From Nocardia acidivorans NBRC 108247 (GTDB taxonomy: Bacteria; Actinomycetota; Actinomycetes; Mycobacteriales; Mycobacteriaceae), in the NCBI RefSeq assembly GCF_001625085.1, contig NZ_BDAW01000002.1:62001-126000 (forward strand): DNA of 64,000 bases, read 5' to 3'. Every line of letters starts with the position of its first letter. Position 1 is the first letter of the stretch. The position numbers were made by a program, and so were the translations under genes. Below are positions 27,277 to 36,960 of the stretch, piece by piece. The notes below the pieces were generated by a model. The model searched no databases and had not been told where the DNA came from. It worked only from the letters and a program-made list of their open reading frames with translations.

Positions 27277-27416
27277 GTGTGCCCGATCTCGTTGGTGGGG
27301 AGTGCTGTGCTGTTGCCAGCCAGTGTGCTGTGCGACACACCCCCGCGTCACCCGCCGGATCGGCGTGCGGGCAGAATCAGGTTTCGACAATCTGTCCAGT
27401 TTGCTACGGGAGCGCT

Positions 27417-28943
27417 GTGAACGCGGGAATTCCGGTCCGATGGGTACTGTCCCAACCCGAGCTCGGGCTCGTGCTCAAAGGGGGCGGTAGCGGGCTGGGA
27501 CGCACCATCACGCTCGCCCTGACCTCCGAGCTCACCGATGCCCAGCAGTGGCTCTCCGGCGGCGAGCTGGTGCTCACCACCGGAATGGGGTTGCCGCTCA
27601 GTCGCGCGGACCGACTGCGCTATCTCGAAGAGCTCGACCGGGCGGGGGTCGCCGGGGTCGGATTCGGGGTCGGGCTCTCGCACGAAACCGTGCCCGAGGA
27701 TCTGGTCGAGACCGCCGATCGGCTCGGGCTGCCGCTGTTCGAGGTGCCGCTGCCGACACCCTTCGGCGCGATCACAAAGAAGGTCATGCAGCGGCTCGCC
27801 GAGCAGGAATACGAGAAGGTGCTGCGCGCCTCCCGCGCCCAGCCGCGCATGACCCGCGCGGCGATCCAGGGGCCGCGCGCGGTGATCAAGGAGCTGTCCG
27901 CCGCGCTGTCGGCCACCGTCCTGGTGGTCGGTGCGGACGGGGCGATCTCCGAGGCGCATCCGCGGCAGCCCGCGGCCGAGATATTCGAGCGGATCGGCGA
28001 ATTCCTCTCCACTCGAAGCGATGGAGCCGGTAGCGGGGTCATTCAGCTGCCATCAGGGCAATACATTGTGCTGCAAGCCATTACAGCCGGACAGACCGTG
28101 CACGGGCATCTCGCCGTCGTCACCGCCACCGCGCTCAGCTCGGTCGATCAGGTGCTGCTGGGTCATGCCAGCTCCCTGCTCGCCCTCGATTTCGAGAAGC
28201 CCGCGCGATTGCGAATCGCGCAGAACCGGTTGAACTCCCAGGCCATGGTGATGCTGCTGGATGAACCGGGCGACCCGGACATCATGTGGCAGCACCTGGC
28301 CACGGCCGCCGATCGCACCGGGCGGATTCGCGCGCTGGTGCTCTGGTGTACCAACCCCGCCGATGCCAGTCGGGCATTGGAAAGCGTTGACACCCAGCTG
28401 CATCCGATGAATCGGCAGCTCTTCGCGCATCTGGCGGGGAACCGGGCCGCCATCCTGCTGCCGGGCTCGGACACCGAGGAGACCGCCGAACAACTCCTGG
28501 CCGGAATACCCGCCGAAGTACGCGCGACCATTCGCGCCGGACTCAGCGCCCCACATCCGCTGCGCCGCTTCAATTCCGCCATGGAACATGCCGAATTGGC
28601 CTCCTCCGCGGCGCTGCCCGGTGCGCGCCCGCTCGAACTGGCCGCTCTCGCGGGACATGCCCTGCTGGCCTTCCCCGAAGCCCGGCGCGTACTCAGCGCG
28701 GTCTCCGAGGCCATGCTGCAACCGCTGGTCGACTACGACGAGCGCCACGGCACCGACCTGATCGCCTCACTGCGCGCCTACCTCGAAGCGCACGGCCAAT
28801 GGGAAACCGCCGCAACGGCTCTCGGCGTCCATCGGCATACGCTGCGCAGTCGAATCGCCAAGATCGAATCCGTCCTGGGCGTGCAATTGGACCAAGCGCT
28901 GGTGCGCGCGGAACTCCTGCTGGCCGTAATCGCCCGTCGCTGA
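27417..28943 (+). CDS. PucR family transcriptional regulator
   Basis: Regulator of about 508 residues. The N-terminal PucR domain (about 1-125) begins IPVRWVLSQPELGLVLKGG and contains GELVLTTGMGLP. The centre resembles a GGDEF-like/CdaR region, and the C-terminal helix-turn-helix is AYLEAHGQWETAATALGVHR followed by THLRSRIAKIE-like residues. The GTG at 27417 is chosen because GGGAG precedes it and the family start (NAGIPVRW) follows; the upstream extension in the same frame is unlike the family. Divergent orientation to the agmatine/putrescine genes suggests that it controls them, probably sensing a pathway intermediate. Confidence 0.87.
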   Translation: MNAGIPVRWVLSQPELGLVLKGGGSGLGRTITLALTSELTDAQQWLSGGELVLTTGMGLPLSRADRLRYLEELDRAGVAGVGFGVGLSHETVPEDLVETADRLGLPLFEVPLPTPFGAITKKVMQRLAEQEYEKVLRASRAQPRMTRAAIQGPRAVIKELSAALSATVLVVGADGAISEAHPRQPAAEIFERIGEFLSTRSDGAGSGVIQLPSGQYIVLQAITAGQTVHGHLAVVTATALSSVDQVLLGHASSLLALDFEKPARLRIAQNRLNSQAMVMLLDEPGDPDIMWQHLATAADRTGRIRALVLWCTNPADASRALESVDTQLHPMNRQLFAHLAGNRAAILLPGSDTEETAEQLLAGIPAEVRATIRAGLSAPHPLRRFNSAMEHAELASSAALPGARPLELAALAGHALLAFPEARRVLSAVSEAMLQPLVDYDERHGTDLIASLRAYLEAHGQWETAATALGVHRHTLRSRIAKIESVLGVQLDQALVRAELLLAVIARR

Positions 28944-28953
28944 CCCTTTCACG

Positions 28954-28981
28954 GGGCTGCTTCCGGGCGGACAGGCAGCCC
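28954..28981. terminator. stem-loop between convergent genes
   Basis: GGGCTGC (28954-28960) and GCAGCCC (28975-28981) form a 7-bp stem with a 14-base loop, centred between the ends of the pucR-type and glutamate dehydrogenase genes. It is suited to act in both directions. Confidence 0.5.
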
Positions 28982-28996
28982 GCGTCATCGGGTCAG

Positions 28997-31900
28997 TCAG
29001 AGGTGTTCGGTGGGGAGGGCGGCGGTGGCCAGTTCGGCGTTGACTACGCAGAGGCGGGCGATGTCGACTGTGCCCGAGCGGCGTAGGCGGGCGACCAGCT
29101 CGACCAGGCGCAGGGCGGCGGGGGTGGATTTCCAATCGGTCACGTGGTCGCGGGCCGCATCGCCGGGTGCGGCGTCGGTCAGGACCGCGGCCACCAGTGT
29201 GTGCCAACGGGATTGGAGTTCGTCGGCCAGGACCGCGGCGGCCAGAGTTTCCCAGTGGTCGGAGGTGCGGGTGGTGGCGAAGGTGGTCGCCAGCCAATCC
29301 AGGCCGATCAATTCGCCGAGTTCGCGGTAGGTCTGGGCGACCAGGGCCACCGGGAGATCGGTGCGGCGGGCGGTATCGCTCAGGGGCAGGGCCTGGGAGA
29401 GCAGGCGCAGGTTCGCCAGGTCACGGCCGGAGTGACCGCCCGGGCGGGGCAGGACCGCGATCAACTCGGCGACAAGTGCTGCGTGCCGGTCGATCTCGGC
29501 GGACCAGGAATCCGCGGCGCGATGCGTGAGCAGCCAGGCTGTCGCCTGTTCGACCGCATCCTGGATGCCCTTGAGGACGCCCATGCGGACCTGGGGGGAG
29601 ACGCCCGGCATCGCCAGGGCCTCACGCCACCAGCGGTCGACGTCCAGCACCTCGTCGACGACCGTGCAGGCCAGCACGATCTGCGGGGTGCCCGCGCCGA
29701 GGCGCTCCTCCAAGCGGTGGATCATGCCGGGGCCGACCCGGTTGATCACCTGATTCGCCGCCGCCACCGCGACGATTTCGCGGGCCACCGGATGCTCGTG
29801 CAGCAGGCGATCACCCAGCAGGGTGCGGATCTTCTCGGGGAAGTAGCCCGCCAAAGTTCCGGCGACGACCGGGTCGGTCAGGGCGTCCGAGGCCAGAAGT
29901 TCCTCGCGGACGAGGTTTTTGGCGGTTGCCAGCAGGACGGCGATCTCCGGTCGCACCAGGCCCTTGCCCGCGCGGCGGCGGGCGGTCAGTTCCGCCGTGG
30001 TGGGCAGGAACTCCAGGGCGCGGTCGAGATCGGTTGCCTGCTCCAGGTTTTCGATCAGGCGGCCGTGCCTGTCGATCAGGAACGGGGCGTGCGCCTCGGC
30101 CAGGCTGATGGCCAGCGCCTGGCGATCGCAGTCCGCGAGCACGGCCCGCGCCACCGCGTCGGCATTGGCGGCCAGCAGTCTATTGCGCTCGGCGACCGTC
30201 GAAAGACCTTCCGCCACCGCGGTATCCAGGGCGATCTTGAGATTCACCTCGCGGTCGGAGGTGGCTACACCCGCGGCATTGTCGATGAAATCGGCGTTCA
30301 CCTTGCCGCCCGCCACCGCGAATTCGATACGCGCCTGCTGGGTCAGGCCCAGATTGCCGCCCTCGCCGACGACTCGGCAGCGCAGTCGGTCGGCGGTGAT
30401 GCGCACCTCGTCATTGGACGGGTCCGCGACCTCGGCGTCGAGTTCGGCCCGGGCTCGGACGTAGGTGCCGATACCGCCGTTGAAGAGCAGGTCGACCTCG
30501 GCGCTCAGCATGGCCCGAATCAGTTCGGGGGCAGGCAGTTCGGTCGCGGTGACGCCCAGGCGCGCACGCACCTGCGGGGACAGCGGCACCGACTTCGCGG
30601 TGCGCGGCCAGACGCCGCCGCCCTCGGAGATGAGGGCGCGATCGTAATCGGCCCAGCTGCTGCGCTCCAGCGCGGCCAGGCGGGTGCGCTCCCTGTATGA
30701 CACGACCGGGTCCGGATCGGGATCCAGGAAGATGTGCCGGTGGTCGAAGGCGGCGACCAGGCGGATGCACTCGGTCTCCAACATGCCATTGCCGAAGACA
30801 TCGCCGGACATATCGCCGATACCGGAGACCGTGAACGGCTGCACCTCCGGATCGATGCCGAGTTCGGCGAAGTGCTGGCGAATCGAACGCCAGGCGCCGC
30901 GTGCGGTAATGCCGAGCGCCTTGTGGTCGTAGCCGGTCGAACCACCCGAGGCGAACGCGTCACCCAGCCAGAAACCGCGTGCCACCGCAATGGAATTCGC
31001 CAGATCGGAGAAGCGCGCGGTGCCCTTGTCCGCGGCCACCACCAGATAGGAATCCGGATCGTCGTAGACCACGGTGCGCGGCGGGGATGTGATGACACCC
31101 TCGACGATATTGTCGGTGACATCGAGCAGACCGCCGATGAACGCGGCGTAGGCGTACTCCACCGAGGCCGGATCGGTGACGCCACCGCGCACCACGAACG
31201 CGCCCTTCGCGCCCATGGGGACGATGACCGAGTTCTTCACCGTCTGGGTCTTCATCAGGCCCAGCACCTCGGTGCGGAAATCATCCACGCGATCGGACCA
31301 GCGCAGACCGCCGCGGGCGATCACACCGCTGCGGACATGGCTGCCCTCGACGCGGGTGGAGTGTACGAAGATCTCGCGATACGGGGTGATCGGGGACGAC
31401 AGCGACAGTCGTGCCGGATCGATTTTGAACGCGGCGACCGCGCGGCTCGGTTGAAACCAGTTGGTGCGCAACACCGCCGCGCAGAAGGTGTACAGGCCGC
31501 GCAGCAACTGATCCTCGGGCAGCGTGGTCGCGGCCTCCAGACGGTGACGGACCTCGGCGTCGGCGGCATCGACCAGTGCGGTGCGATCGGTATGCGCCGG
31601 ATCGAAGCGGGCATGGAACAGCGCCACGAACGCGCGCACGAAATCCGAATGCGCGGTGAGGATTTCGGCGATCGTCGGACCGCCCAGGCGCAGCCCCGCC
31701 TGCCGCAGATAGCGGCAGGCCGCGCGCACCAGCACCACATCGCGCCACGGCAGTGCGGCCGAGGCGGTCAAACCGGTGAATCCGTCGATCTCGAACTCGC
31801 CCTCGGCGGCGGCCGCGAAAGCCTCCGCCAGCAGTCGCGCCATCGGCTCGGTGAGCTCGAAAGCGGTGGGGCGGAACGTGAATCGGTGTTCGGTATGCAC

Positions 31901-32098
31901 GCCATCGGTATCCACCTCATGGGTGGTGACGTGTAGACCCAGTGCGGAAAAGATCTCGATCAGCTCGGTCAGCGACGCCGTGGCGCCCTGCCAGACCAGC
32001 CTTGCGCCGGGCGGCTGCGAACCAGGATCGAATTCGAGCCGCGGCGCGGCCTCCATCCGATCCTCGTCCAGCATGCCGACGGCTGCTCCGAGATGCAT
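28997..32098 (-). CDS. NAD-specific glutamate dehydrogenase, short large-type form
   Basis: Large-type NAD-glutamate dehydrogenase (Bac_GDH family), about 1033 residues. The catalytic core is clear: SRVEG-like STRVEGSHVRSGVIARGGLR, LGLMKTQTVKNSVIVPMGAKG with substrate-binding Lys residues, GIGDMSGDVFGNGML, and NFGGIGTY-like LFNGGIGTYVR. The classical mycobacterial enzyme is about 1600 residues. Here the long N-terminal regulatory part is mostly missing, and nothing in the 134 bp upstream encodes it. The ATG at 32098 (AGGGAG nine bases upstream) is chosen; a TTG at 32107 is possible. It may use the glutamate formed by the neighbouring GABA transaminase, releasing ammonia and 2-oxoglutarate. 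Confidence 0.85.
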   Translation of the reverse strand: MHLGAAVGMLDEDRMEAAPRLEFDPGSQPPGARLVWQGATASLTELIEIFSALGLHVTTHEVDTDGVHTEHRFTFRPTAFELTEPMARLLAEAFAAAAEGEFEIDGFTGLTASAALPWRDVVLVRAACRYLRQAGLRLGGPTIAEILTAHSDFVRAFVALFHARFDPAHTDRTALVDAADAEVRHRLEAATTLPEDQLLRGLYTFCAAVLRTNWFQPSRAVAAFKIDPARLSLSSPITPYREIFVHSTRVEGSHVRSGVIARGGLRWSDRVDDFRTEVLGLMKTQTVKNSVIVPMGAKGAFVVRGGVTDPASVEYAYAAFIGGLLDVTDNIVEGVITSPPRTVVYDDPDSYLVVAADKGTARFSDLANSIAVARGFWLGDAFASGGSTGYDHKALGITARGAWRSIRQHFAELGIDPEVQPFTVSGIGDMSGDVFGNGMLETECIRLVAAFDHRHIFLDPDPDPVVSYRERTRLAALERSSWADYDRALISEGGGVWPRTAKSVPLSPQVRARLGVTATELPAPELIRAMLSAEVDLLFNGGIGTYVRARAELDAEVADPSNDEVRITADRLRCRVVGEGGNLGLTQQARIEFAVAGGKVNADFIDNAAGVATSDREVNLKIALDTAVAEGLSTVAERNRLLAANADAVARAVLADCDRQALAISLAEAHAPFLIDRHGRLIENLEQATDLDRALEFLPTTAELTARRRAGKGLVRPEIAVLLATAKNLVREELLASDALTDPVVAGTLAGYFPEKIRTLLGDRLLHEHPVAREIVAVAAANQVINRVGPGMIHRLEERLGAGTPQIVLACTVVDEVLDVDRWWREALAMPGVSPQVRMGVLKGIQDAVEQATAWLLTHRAADSWSAEIDRHAALVAELIAVLPRPGGHSGRDLANLRLLSQALPLSDTARRTDLPVALVAQTYRELGELIGLDWLATTFATTRTSDHWETLAAAVLADELQSRWHTLVAAVLTDAAPGDAARDHVTDWKSTPAALRLVELVARLRRSGTVDIARLCVVNAELATAALPTEHL

Positions 32099-32241
32099 CT
32101 GACTCAACTCCCTGCGCGTGACCTTATGGTGTCGCAGTTAATCTGCCGCAAAGAGACGCAGGACACAGTGGACAAACCGGTGCAGCGCGCGGTGCGCGCC
32201 GCGCCGTTTCGTCCATGCGCGGGCCGGGACCAGGGCGGACC

Positions 32242-35200
32242 TCAGCCGCGATAGCGGCGGTGATCGGTGGCGAAATCGTCGGCCACCGTGGCGGCCAACT
32301 CGACGTACGCGCGCTTGGTGTCCTTCTGCAGGCGGGTCAGATCGATCTCCGCGCCCTCGCCGAGATGCGAGTCGTACGGGATGATGTGCACCGCGCGGCA
32401 CCGCGACAGGAAGTAGTCGCGGAGCTGATTGATGCCGACCGTCGCCGCGCCCGGGCGGGGCAGGTTGATCACCACGACCGCATTGCGGACCAGGTGGTCG
32501 TGCCCGTGCAGGGACAGCCAATCCAGGGTGGCGGCGGCGCTGCGCGCGCCGTCGATCGCCGAGGACGAGATCAGCACCAGCGAGTGCGCGAGATCCAGTA
32601 CGCCCGCCATGGCCGAATGCATCAGTCCCGTACCGCAATCGGTCAGGATGATGTTGTAGAAGCGCTGCAGAATGCGCGCCACGCTGCGGTACTCGTCCTC
32701 GCTGAACGCCTCCGACGCCGCCGGATCGCGTTCGCTCGCAAGCACTTCCAGGCGGCTACCGGCCTGAGAGGTATGCCTGCGCACATCCGAATACCGCTGA
32801 ATGCCCGGGTCCAGCAGCAGATCCCGCACCGTCGAGCGCGTCTGCAACGGCACCCGCTGCGAGAGCGTCCCGAAATCCGGATTCGCGTCCACCGCGATCA
32901 CCCGGTCCCCGCGAATCGACGAGAAGATCGACCCCAACCCCATGGTGGTCGTGGTCTTGCCCACCCCGCCCTTCAACGACAACACCGCGATCCGGTAATC
33001 CCCGCGCACCGGCTGCCGAATTCGAGCCACCAACTCCTGCAGCCGCCGCTCCTCAGCCGACAACCCCGGATTGATGGCCCCACCCGATACATGGTGCACA
33101 GCCCGCCGCCACCCCGACCCCGGCGCCTTCTTGGCCCGCCGCAACGGCACATCATCCAACGACGGCAAAGGCTGCCCCTGCCGCCCCACCCCGAACTGCA
33201 AAGGCGCGGAAGGCGGCACATACCCACCCGGCTGCCCATACCCGCCAGCCTGCTGCCCCGGCGAATAAGCCTGCTGCCCATCGCCATAATGACCAGCCTG
33301 CTGCCCCGGCCCGTAAGGTCCAGCCTGCTGCCCCGCCCCGGACAGACCGGGCTGGCTCCCGCCGTAGGGAGCGGGCTGCTGTCCCTCAACATATGGGGCG
33401 GGCCGCTGTCCCTCAACGAACGGAGCGGGCCGCTGTCCCTCGCCGTTCGCACCGAGCTGGCCTTGCCCATACCCGCCAGGGTGCTGTCCCTGGCCGTCTA
33501 CGCCAGGCCGCAGACCCTGTCCGGGGCCATCCGCGTATCCGTAGCCGCTCGTCGTCGGCTGCCCATATCCACCAGGCTGGTGCGACTGTCGTCCGTCGGC
33601 GACACCTGGCGATACACCTGAATCAGGCTGCATCGCAACGGGATCCGGCTGACCGAGGGTACGAGAATCGCCACCGGCCTTCCCGGCTCCCGGTGCGCCC
33701 CACGTCGCCTGCCCCGGTGCGTCACCGGATGCGTCGCGATTCACGCCCGGAGGCTGATCGGCAACCGACTCCGGCCCGCCATTGCTGGTCGCGACGGCAG
33801 GTGAACCGCCCTCCCCGTTCCGCCCCGCGGCTCCACCCGAATTCGCTGCGTCACCGCCATTTTCGCCCAGCGCGGGGTGCTGCCAAGTATTCGGCCCCGA
33901 CATGAGCGGATTGGGAGCCCAGTTGGTCCCCGGCACCCGTGTGGAGCCCAACGGCGATCGAGTCGCTCCGCCCTGCGGGGGCGCACCCGAATCACCTTGA
34001 TGCGGCGCGGTCCGGGCGCCCTGCGGCGGGGTGCCGGGGGTGCCTTGGGCCGGAGCACTGGGGGCGGCGTCCTGTGGTGCGGCGGGCGAACCTTGGCGGG
34101 GTGCATATGGACTTTGGTTCCATGCGGCCATTCCCGGTCCGCCGGGTGCGGTGATCGGGAAGCTGCCGGTGTGCGCGCCCTGATGTCCGGGGCCGTGGGG
34201 GCCGGTTGCGCCGCCATGGGGTGCGGAAGGTTGGCCTGCCGGGCTGGATCCCTGTGGGCTGGGCGCGGTTCCGTGCGGGGCGGTGCCCTGGGGAGCGGGC
34301 GCGGCGGGGCTTTGTGTCGGCGGCGCCGGCCGCTGTCGCCCATCGCTCGGCGGCGCGGCGGGGGTTGAGCCCTGGCCACCGCGCGGGCCGTAGGGGCTGG
34401 ACTGGGAATTGCCCTGTTCTGGAACAGGTCCCGGTCGCTGCGGCAGCGGTACGTCGATTGCCCGGTGCCGTCCGGTATTGGTTCCCAGCCCGCTGTCCAC
34501 GGGCAATTCCCCGGTGGTACCCGCCGAGTCCGGTTGTGCGGCCGCGCTACTCGATGAGCTGGACTGTGCGGCTGCGTTGCTCGCCGGAGCGGGCGGAACG
34601 TCGGCCACGGAGCCGAGGCTCGGATCGGGCAGACCGCCCGGTGCGGCATTTCGGCCGGTGCCCGGCCCCGCCGCCGCTCCTTCAGCGGTGAAGGAGCTTT
34701 CAGCCGTCGCGGGCGAAAGGGGCACGCGGACAGTCATCTCGGCGGATGCGGCCGGAACATCGGATCCAGCCTCGGCTCGGGTCTTCGAGTCGTCCTGCGG
34801 CGCGGGTGCGCTCGCCGAAGATCCGCGCGGCGGCGCGAGAATGTCGTCCACAGTTGTTCCCGGCAGCGGGAACTCCGGAGGCACCGCGCCACCCGGACCG
34901 AGATCGGCCTTGTTCCCCGTGGTCGCCGCCCCGTGTGACGGAGACGGCGGCAGGTCGGGCACACCGGGCGGTGGCGTCACCGAACCGGCGGCACCCGCAC
35001 CGTTCTTCGCGACCTCTCCGGGCGCATCGGGAAGCGCCGGTCGCCGACCGGACTGTGATGAACCCTGCTGCGGTGCAAGAGGATCCGACTGCTCACCGCC
35101 CACAGCGGCATTCGGTGTCCCGGCGCTATTCGGCGACGGCGGCAGCGGCGAGTGCAGACGAGGGTCCGCGACCTGTCCCGGTCCGCCCTGCCCCGGAGCG

Positions 35201-36276
35201 TCCGGCAGTTGCGGCCGCGATTGAGAAGGCACGCCAGATGTGCTCTGCGCCGCGGACTCCGGGAGTGGCCGCTGCGCAACGGGATCCGGCTGAACCGCAG
35301 ACGACGGCGATTCCGGGATATACGGCTTCGGCGGGGCACCAACGCTCGCTGCGGGAGCGGACGCCGCGCTATAACGCGTCGTCGCGTCCTGGCCCGGTGC
35401 GGCGGGGTTCGGCTGTGGCGGGCCGGGAATGGATGGGATGCCGGGTTGGGTGCCTTCCGGCCGCGTCTCCTGCCGCGTGGGCGGCAGCTGCGGTGGTACG
35501 CCGTACCGCGTCGTCGCGTCTTGGCTCTGCGCGGCGGGGGTCGGTTGCGGCGCATCGGGAATGACGGGGGCGCCGGTCGGGGGCGTGAAGGAGCCCGAAG
35601 TCGGTCCCTGCGTACGAGTGCCCGGCTGCGGGCCAACCGGCTGCGCGCCTTGCGGCCGTGCGCCCTGTGTCGGGGCATCGGGGAGCGGGGTGTGTGGGGC
35701 CGGGGGGAGCGGGGTGGAGGGGCGGGGCTGGCCGAAGGACGGCGCGGGGGTGCCACGGTGTGCGTCCGGGGCGGGCGGGGTGGTGAAACGTGCTGCGGCG
35801 GAGGGCGGTTCGCTGCTCGGGTCGTGGGCCGAGCGCGAGGGCACGTCGTTGGCCGGGCCGCCGGTGGGCGCGGGGGACCGCGGAATTCGAGGTGCGGCGG
35901 TGGTCGAGTGCGGACCCTGCTGAACCTCGGGGCCGGATGGCGCTCGCCGCGCATCGGAGGTCGAAGGAGCTCGCCGCGCATCGGGTAGCGGGGTGCTTTG
36001 GGGGCGGCGGGTTTCGGTGGGGAGTTCGGGGGTGATGGGGGGTGCGGGGAGGTCACCGGAGGTGGACCAGGGTTGGCGGGTGGGGGTGGGGTCCTGGTCG
36101 GGGGTGGCGTCTTTGCGGGATTTGCGGCGGCCGAAGAGGCGGCGCGGGGACTTTTCCTCGGGGATGAGGTCGTCGTGGGGGAGGTTCTCGACGGGGGCTT
36201 CGTAGCCGGATTGGGAGACGTCGCTCTCGGAGAGCCAGGGCGGGAGCATGGGGAGGCCGTCGTTGTTGCGGCTCAC
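32242..36276 (-). CDS. EspI-like protein: long proline-rich region plus MinD/ParA ATPase
   Basis: Very long protein of 1344 residues. Roughly residues 1-1050 are disordered, rich in Pro, Ala, Gly, Gln and Ser, with internal repeats: a QDATTRY block occurs twice, and a 9-residue GQ-x-PAP-(F/Y)-V-E unit is followed by YGQPGGY-like units. The last ~280 residues are a MinD/ParA-type ATPase with the deviant P-loop LKGGVGKTTTTMGLGS (about 1101-1108), VIAVDANPDFGTLSQR, NIILTDCGTGLM and VVVINLPRPG. The plan resembles EspI/EccA-associated ESX-1 proteins of mycobacteria (Rv3876 type). It lies alone, about 18 kb from locus 1 and 15 kb from locus 2. The start is GTG at 36276. A link to T7SS is inferred from the family. 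Confidence 0.8.
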   Translation of the reverse strand: MSRNNDGLPMLPPWLSESDVSQSGYEAPVENLPHDDLIPEEKSPRRLFGRRKSRKDATPDQDPTPTRQPWSTSGDLPAPPITPELPTETRRPQSTPLPDARRAPSTSDARRAPSGPEVQQGPHSTTAAPRIPRSPAPTGGPANDVPSRSAHDPSSEPPSAAARFTTPPAPDAHRGTPAPSFGQPRPSTPLPPAPHTPLPDAPTQGARPQGAQPVGPQPGTRTQGPTSGSFTPPTGAPVIPDAPQPTPAAQSQDATTRYGVPPQLPPTRQETRPEGTQPGIPSIPGPPQPNPAAPGQDATTRYSAASAPAASVGAPPKPYIPESPSSAVQPDPVAQRPLPESAAQSTSGVPSQSRPQLPDAPGQGGPGQVADPRLHSPLPPSPNSAGTPNAAVGGEQSDPLAPQQGSSQSGRRPALPDAPGEVAKNGAGAAGSVTPPPGVPDLPPSPSHGAATTGNKADLGPGGAVPPEFPLPGTTVDDILAPPRGSSASAPAPQDDSKTRAEAGSDVPAASAEMTVRVPLSPATAESSFTAEGAAAGPGTGRNAAPGGLPDPSLGSVADVPPAPASNAAAQSSSSSSAAAQPDSAGTTGELPVDSGLGTNTGRHRAIDVPLPQRPGPVPEQGNSQSSPYGPRGGQGSTPAAPPSDGRQRPAPPTQSPAAPAPQGTAPHGTAPSPQGSSPAGQPSAPHGGATGPHGPGHQGAHTGSFPITAPGGPGMAAWNQSPYAPRQGSPAAPQDAAPSAPAQGTPGTPPQGARTAPHQGDSGAPPQGGATRSPLGSTRVPGTNWAPNPLMSGPNTWQHPALGENGGDAANSGGAAGRNGEGGSPAVATSNGGPESVADQPPGVNRDASGDAPGQATWGAPGAGKAGGDSRTLGQPDPVAMQPDSGVSPGVADGRQSHQPGGYGQPTTSGYGYADGPGQGLRPGVDGQGQHPGGYGQGQLGANGEGQRPAPFVEGQRPAPYVEGQQPAPYGGSQPGLSGAGQQAGPYGPGQQAGHYGDGQQAYSPGQQAGGYGQPGGYVPPSAPLQFGVGRQGQPLPSLDDVPLRRAKKAPGSGWRRAVHHVSGGAINPGLSAEERRLQELVARIRQPVRGDYRIAVLSLKGGVGKTTTTMGLGSIFSSIRGDRVIAVDANPDFGTLSQRVPLQTRSTVRDLLLDPGIQRYSDVRRHTSQAGSRLEVLASERDPAASEAFSEDEYRSVARILQRFYNIILTDCGTGLMHSAMAGVLDLAHSLVLISSSAIDGARSAAATLDWLSLHGHDHLVRNAVVVINLPRPGAATVGINQLRDYFLSRCRAVHIIPYDSHLGEGAEIDLTRLQKDTKRAYVELAATVADDFATDHRRYRG
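33371..33451. repeat. 27-bp tandem repeat, three units, inside the EspI-like gene
   Basis: Units starting at 33371, 33398 and 33425 share GCGGGC(T/C)GCTGTCCCTC and encode the 9-residue unit GQ(R/Q)PAP(F/Y)V-x. Lower-identity YGQ/PGQQA units continue on the coding-downstream side. Copy number is likely to vary between strains. Confidence 0.75.
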
Positions 36277-36692
36277 ATCAACCCCCGTGTGCTTGAGCGG
36301 TCTGGTAGGACAGGCCGTAGTTTAGCGATCTTCCCCCGTGCCGCGCTCGGGCCTCGGAGAGCTCGCACCCACCCAGCTTGGCGGTTACCTACCCATCCGG
36401 TTAGACGGTAACCGTACCCATTCGGCCCGGCCGCGGAATCCCGCCGGGCACGCGCATGCCGGGTCGGAGCGTGTTCCGGCCCACTACGAACAGGGCGTAT
36501 TTGGTCGCATCTGGGGAAACGGGTAAGCTTTGTCGGCGGTGCACCTACCTGCTGGCTGTGGCATGTCCACGACTGCGTAAAGGAAGTATTGCACCGGGTC
36601 CACCGCAGTGCACCACTTGACTACGGCAGACCTATATAGACGTGATGAGCTCGAACCAACCAGGTTCAGCCTGAAACGGGATCGCGGAGGAT
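36277..36692 (+). promoter_or_regulatory. 416-bp intergenic region upstream of infA
   Basis: A divergent region between the EspI-like gene and infA, with no coding sequence recognised. A candidate promoter is TTGGTC (36501-36506), 17 bases, TAAGCT (36524-36529). An AT-richer CTATATAGAC stretch lies near 36635, and the infA ribosome-binding site GCGGAGG is at 36684-36690. The remaining 200 bp on the EspI side show no clear box. Confidence 0.5.
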
Positions 36693-36914
36693 ATGGCGAA
36701 GAAGGAAGGGGCCATCGAGGTCGAGGGCCGGGTCATCGAACCATTGCCCAACGCGATGTTCCGGATTGAGCTGGAGAACGGTCACAAGGTTCTCGCGCAC
36801 ATCAGCGGCAAGATGCGGCAGCACTACATCCGTATTCTGCCCGAGGATCGCGTCGTCGTGGAGCTTTCGCCCTACGACTTGACCCGTGGTCGGATCGTCT
36901 ACCGCTACAAGTGA
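36693..36914 (+). CDS. infA: translation initiation factor IF-1
   Basis: S1/OB-fold protein of 73 residues that binds the ribosomal A site with IF-2 and IF-3. The sequence is near-canonical: [20 protein letters not shown], then [20 protein letters not shown] and [16 protein letters not shown]. It has a strong GGAGG leader. It is the first gene of the conserved infA-rpmJ-rpsM-rpsK-rpsD-rpoA-rplQ run, an order shared by mycobacteria and relatives. Confidence 0.98.
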   Translation: MAKKEGAIEVEGRVIEPLPNAMFRIELENGHKVLAHISGKMRQHYIRILPEDRVVVELSPYDLTRGRIVYRYK

Positions 36915-36960
36915 TTTCCCTCGGGGGACGCTAGATTTCCGGAGCCGCGCGCTCCGGGTC

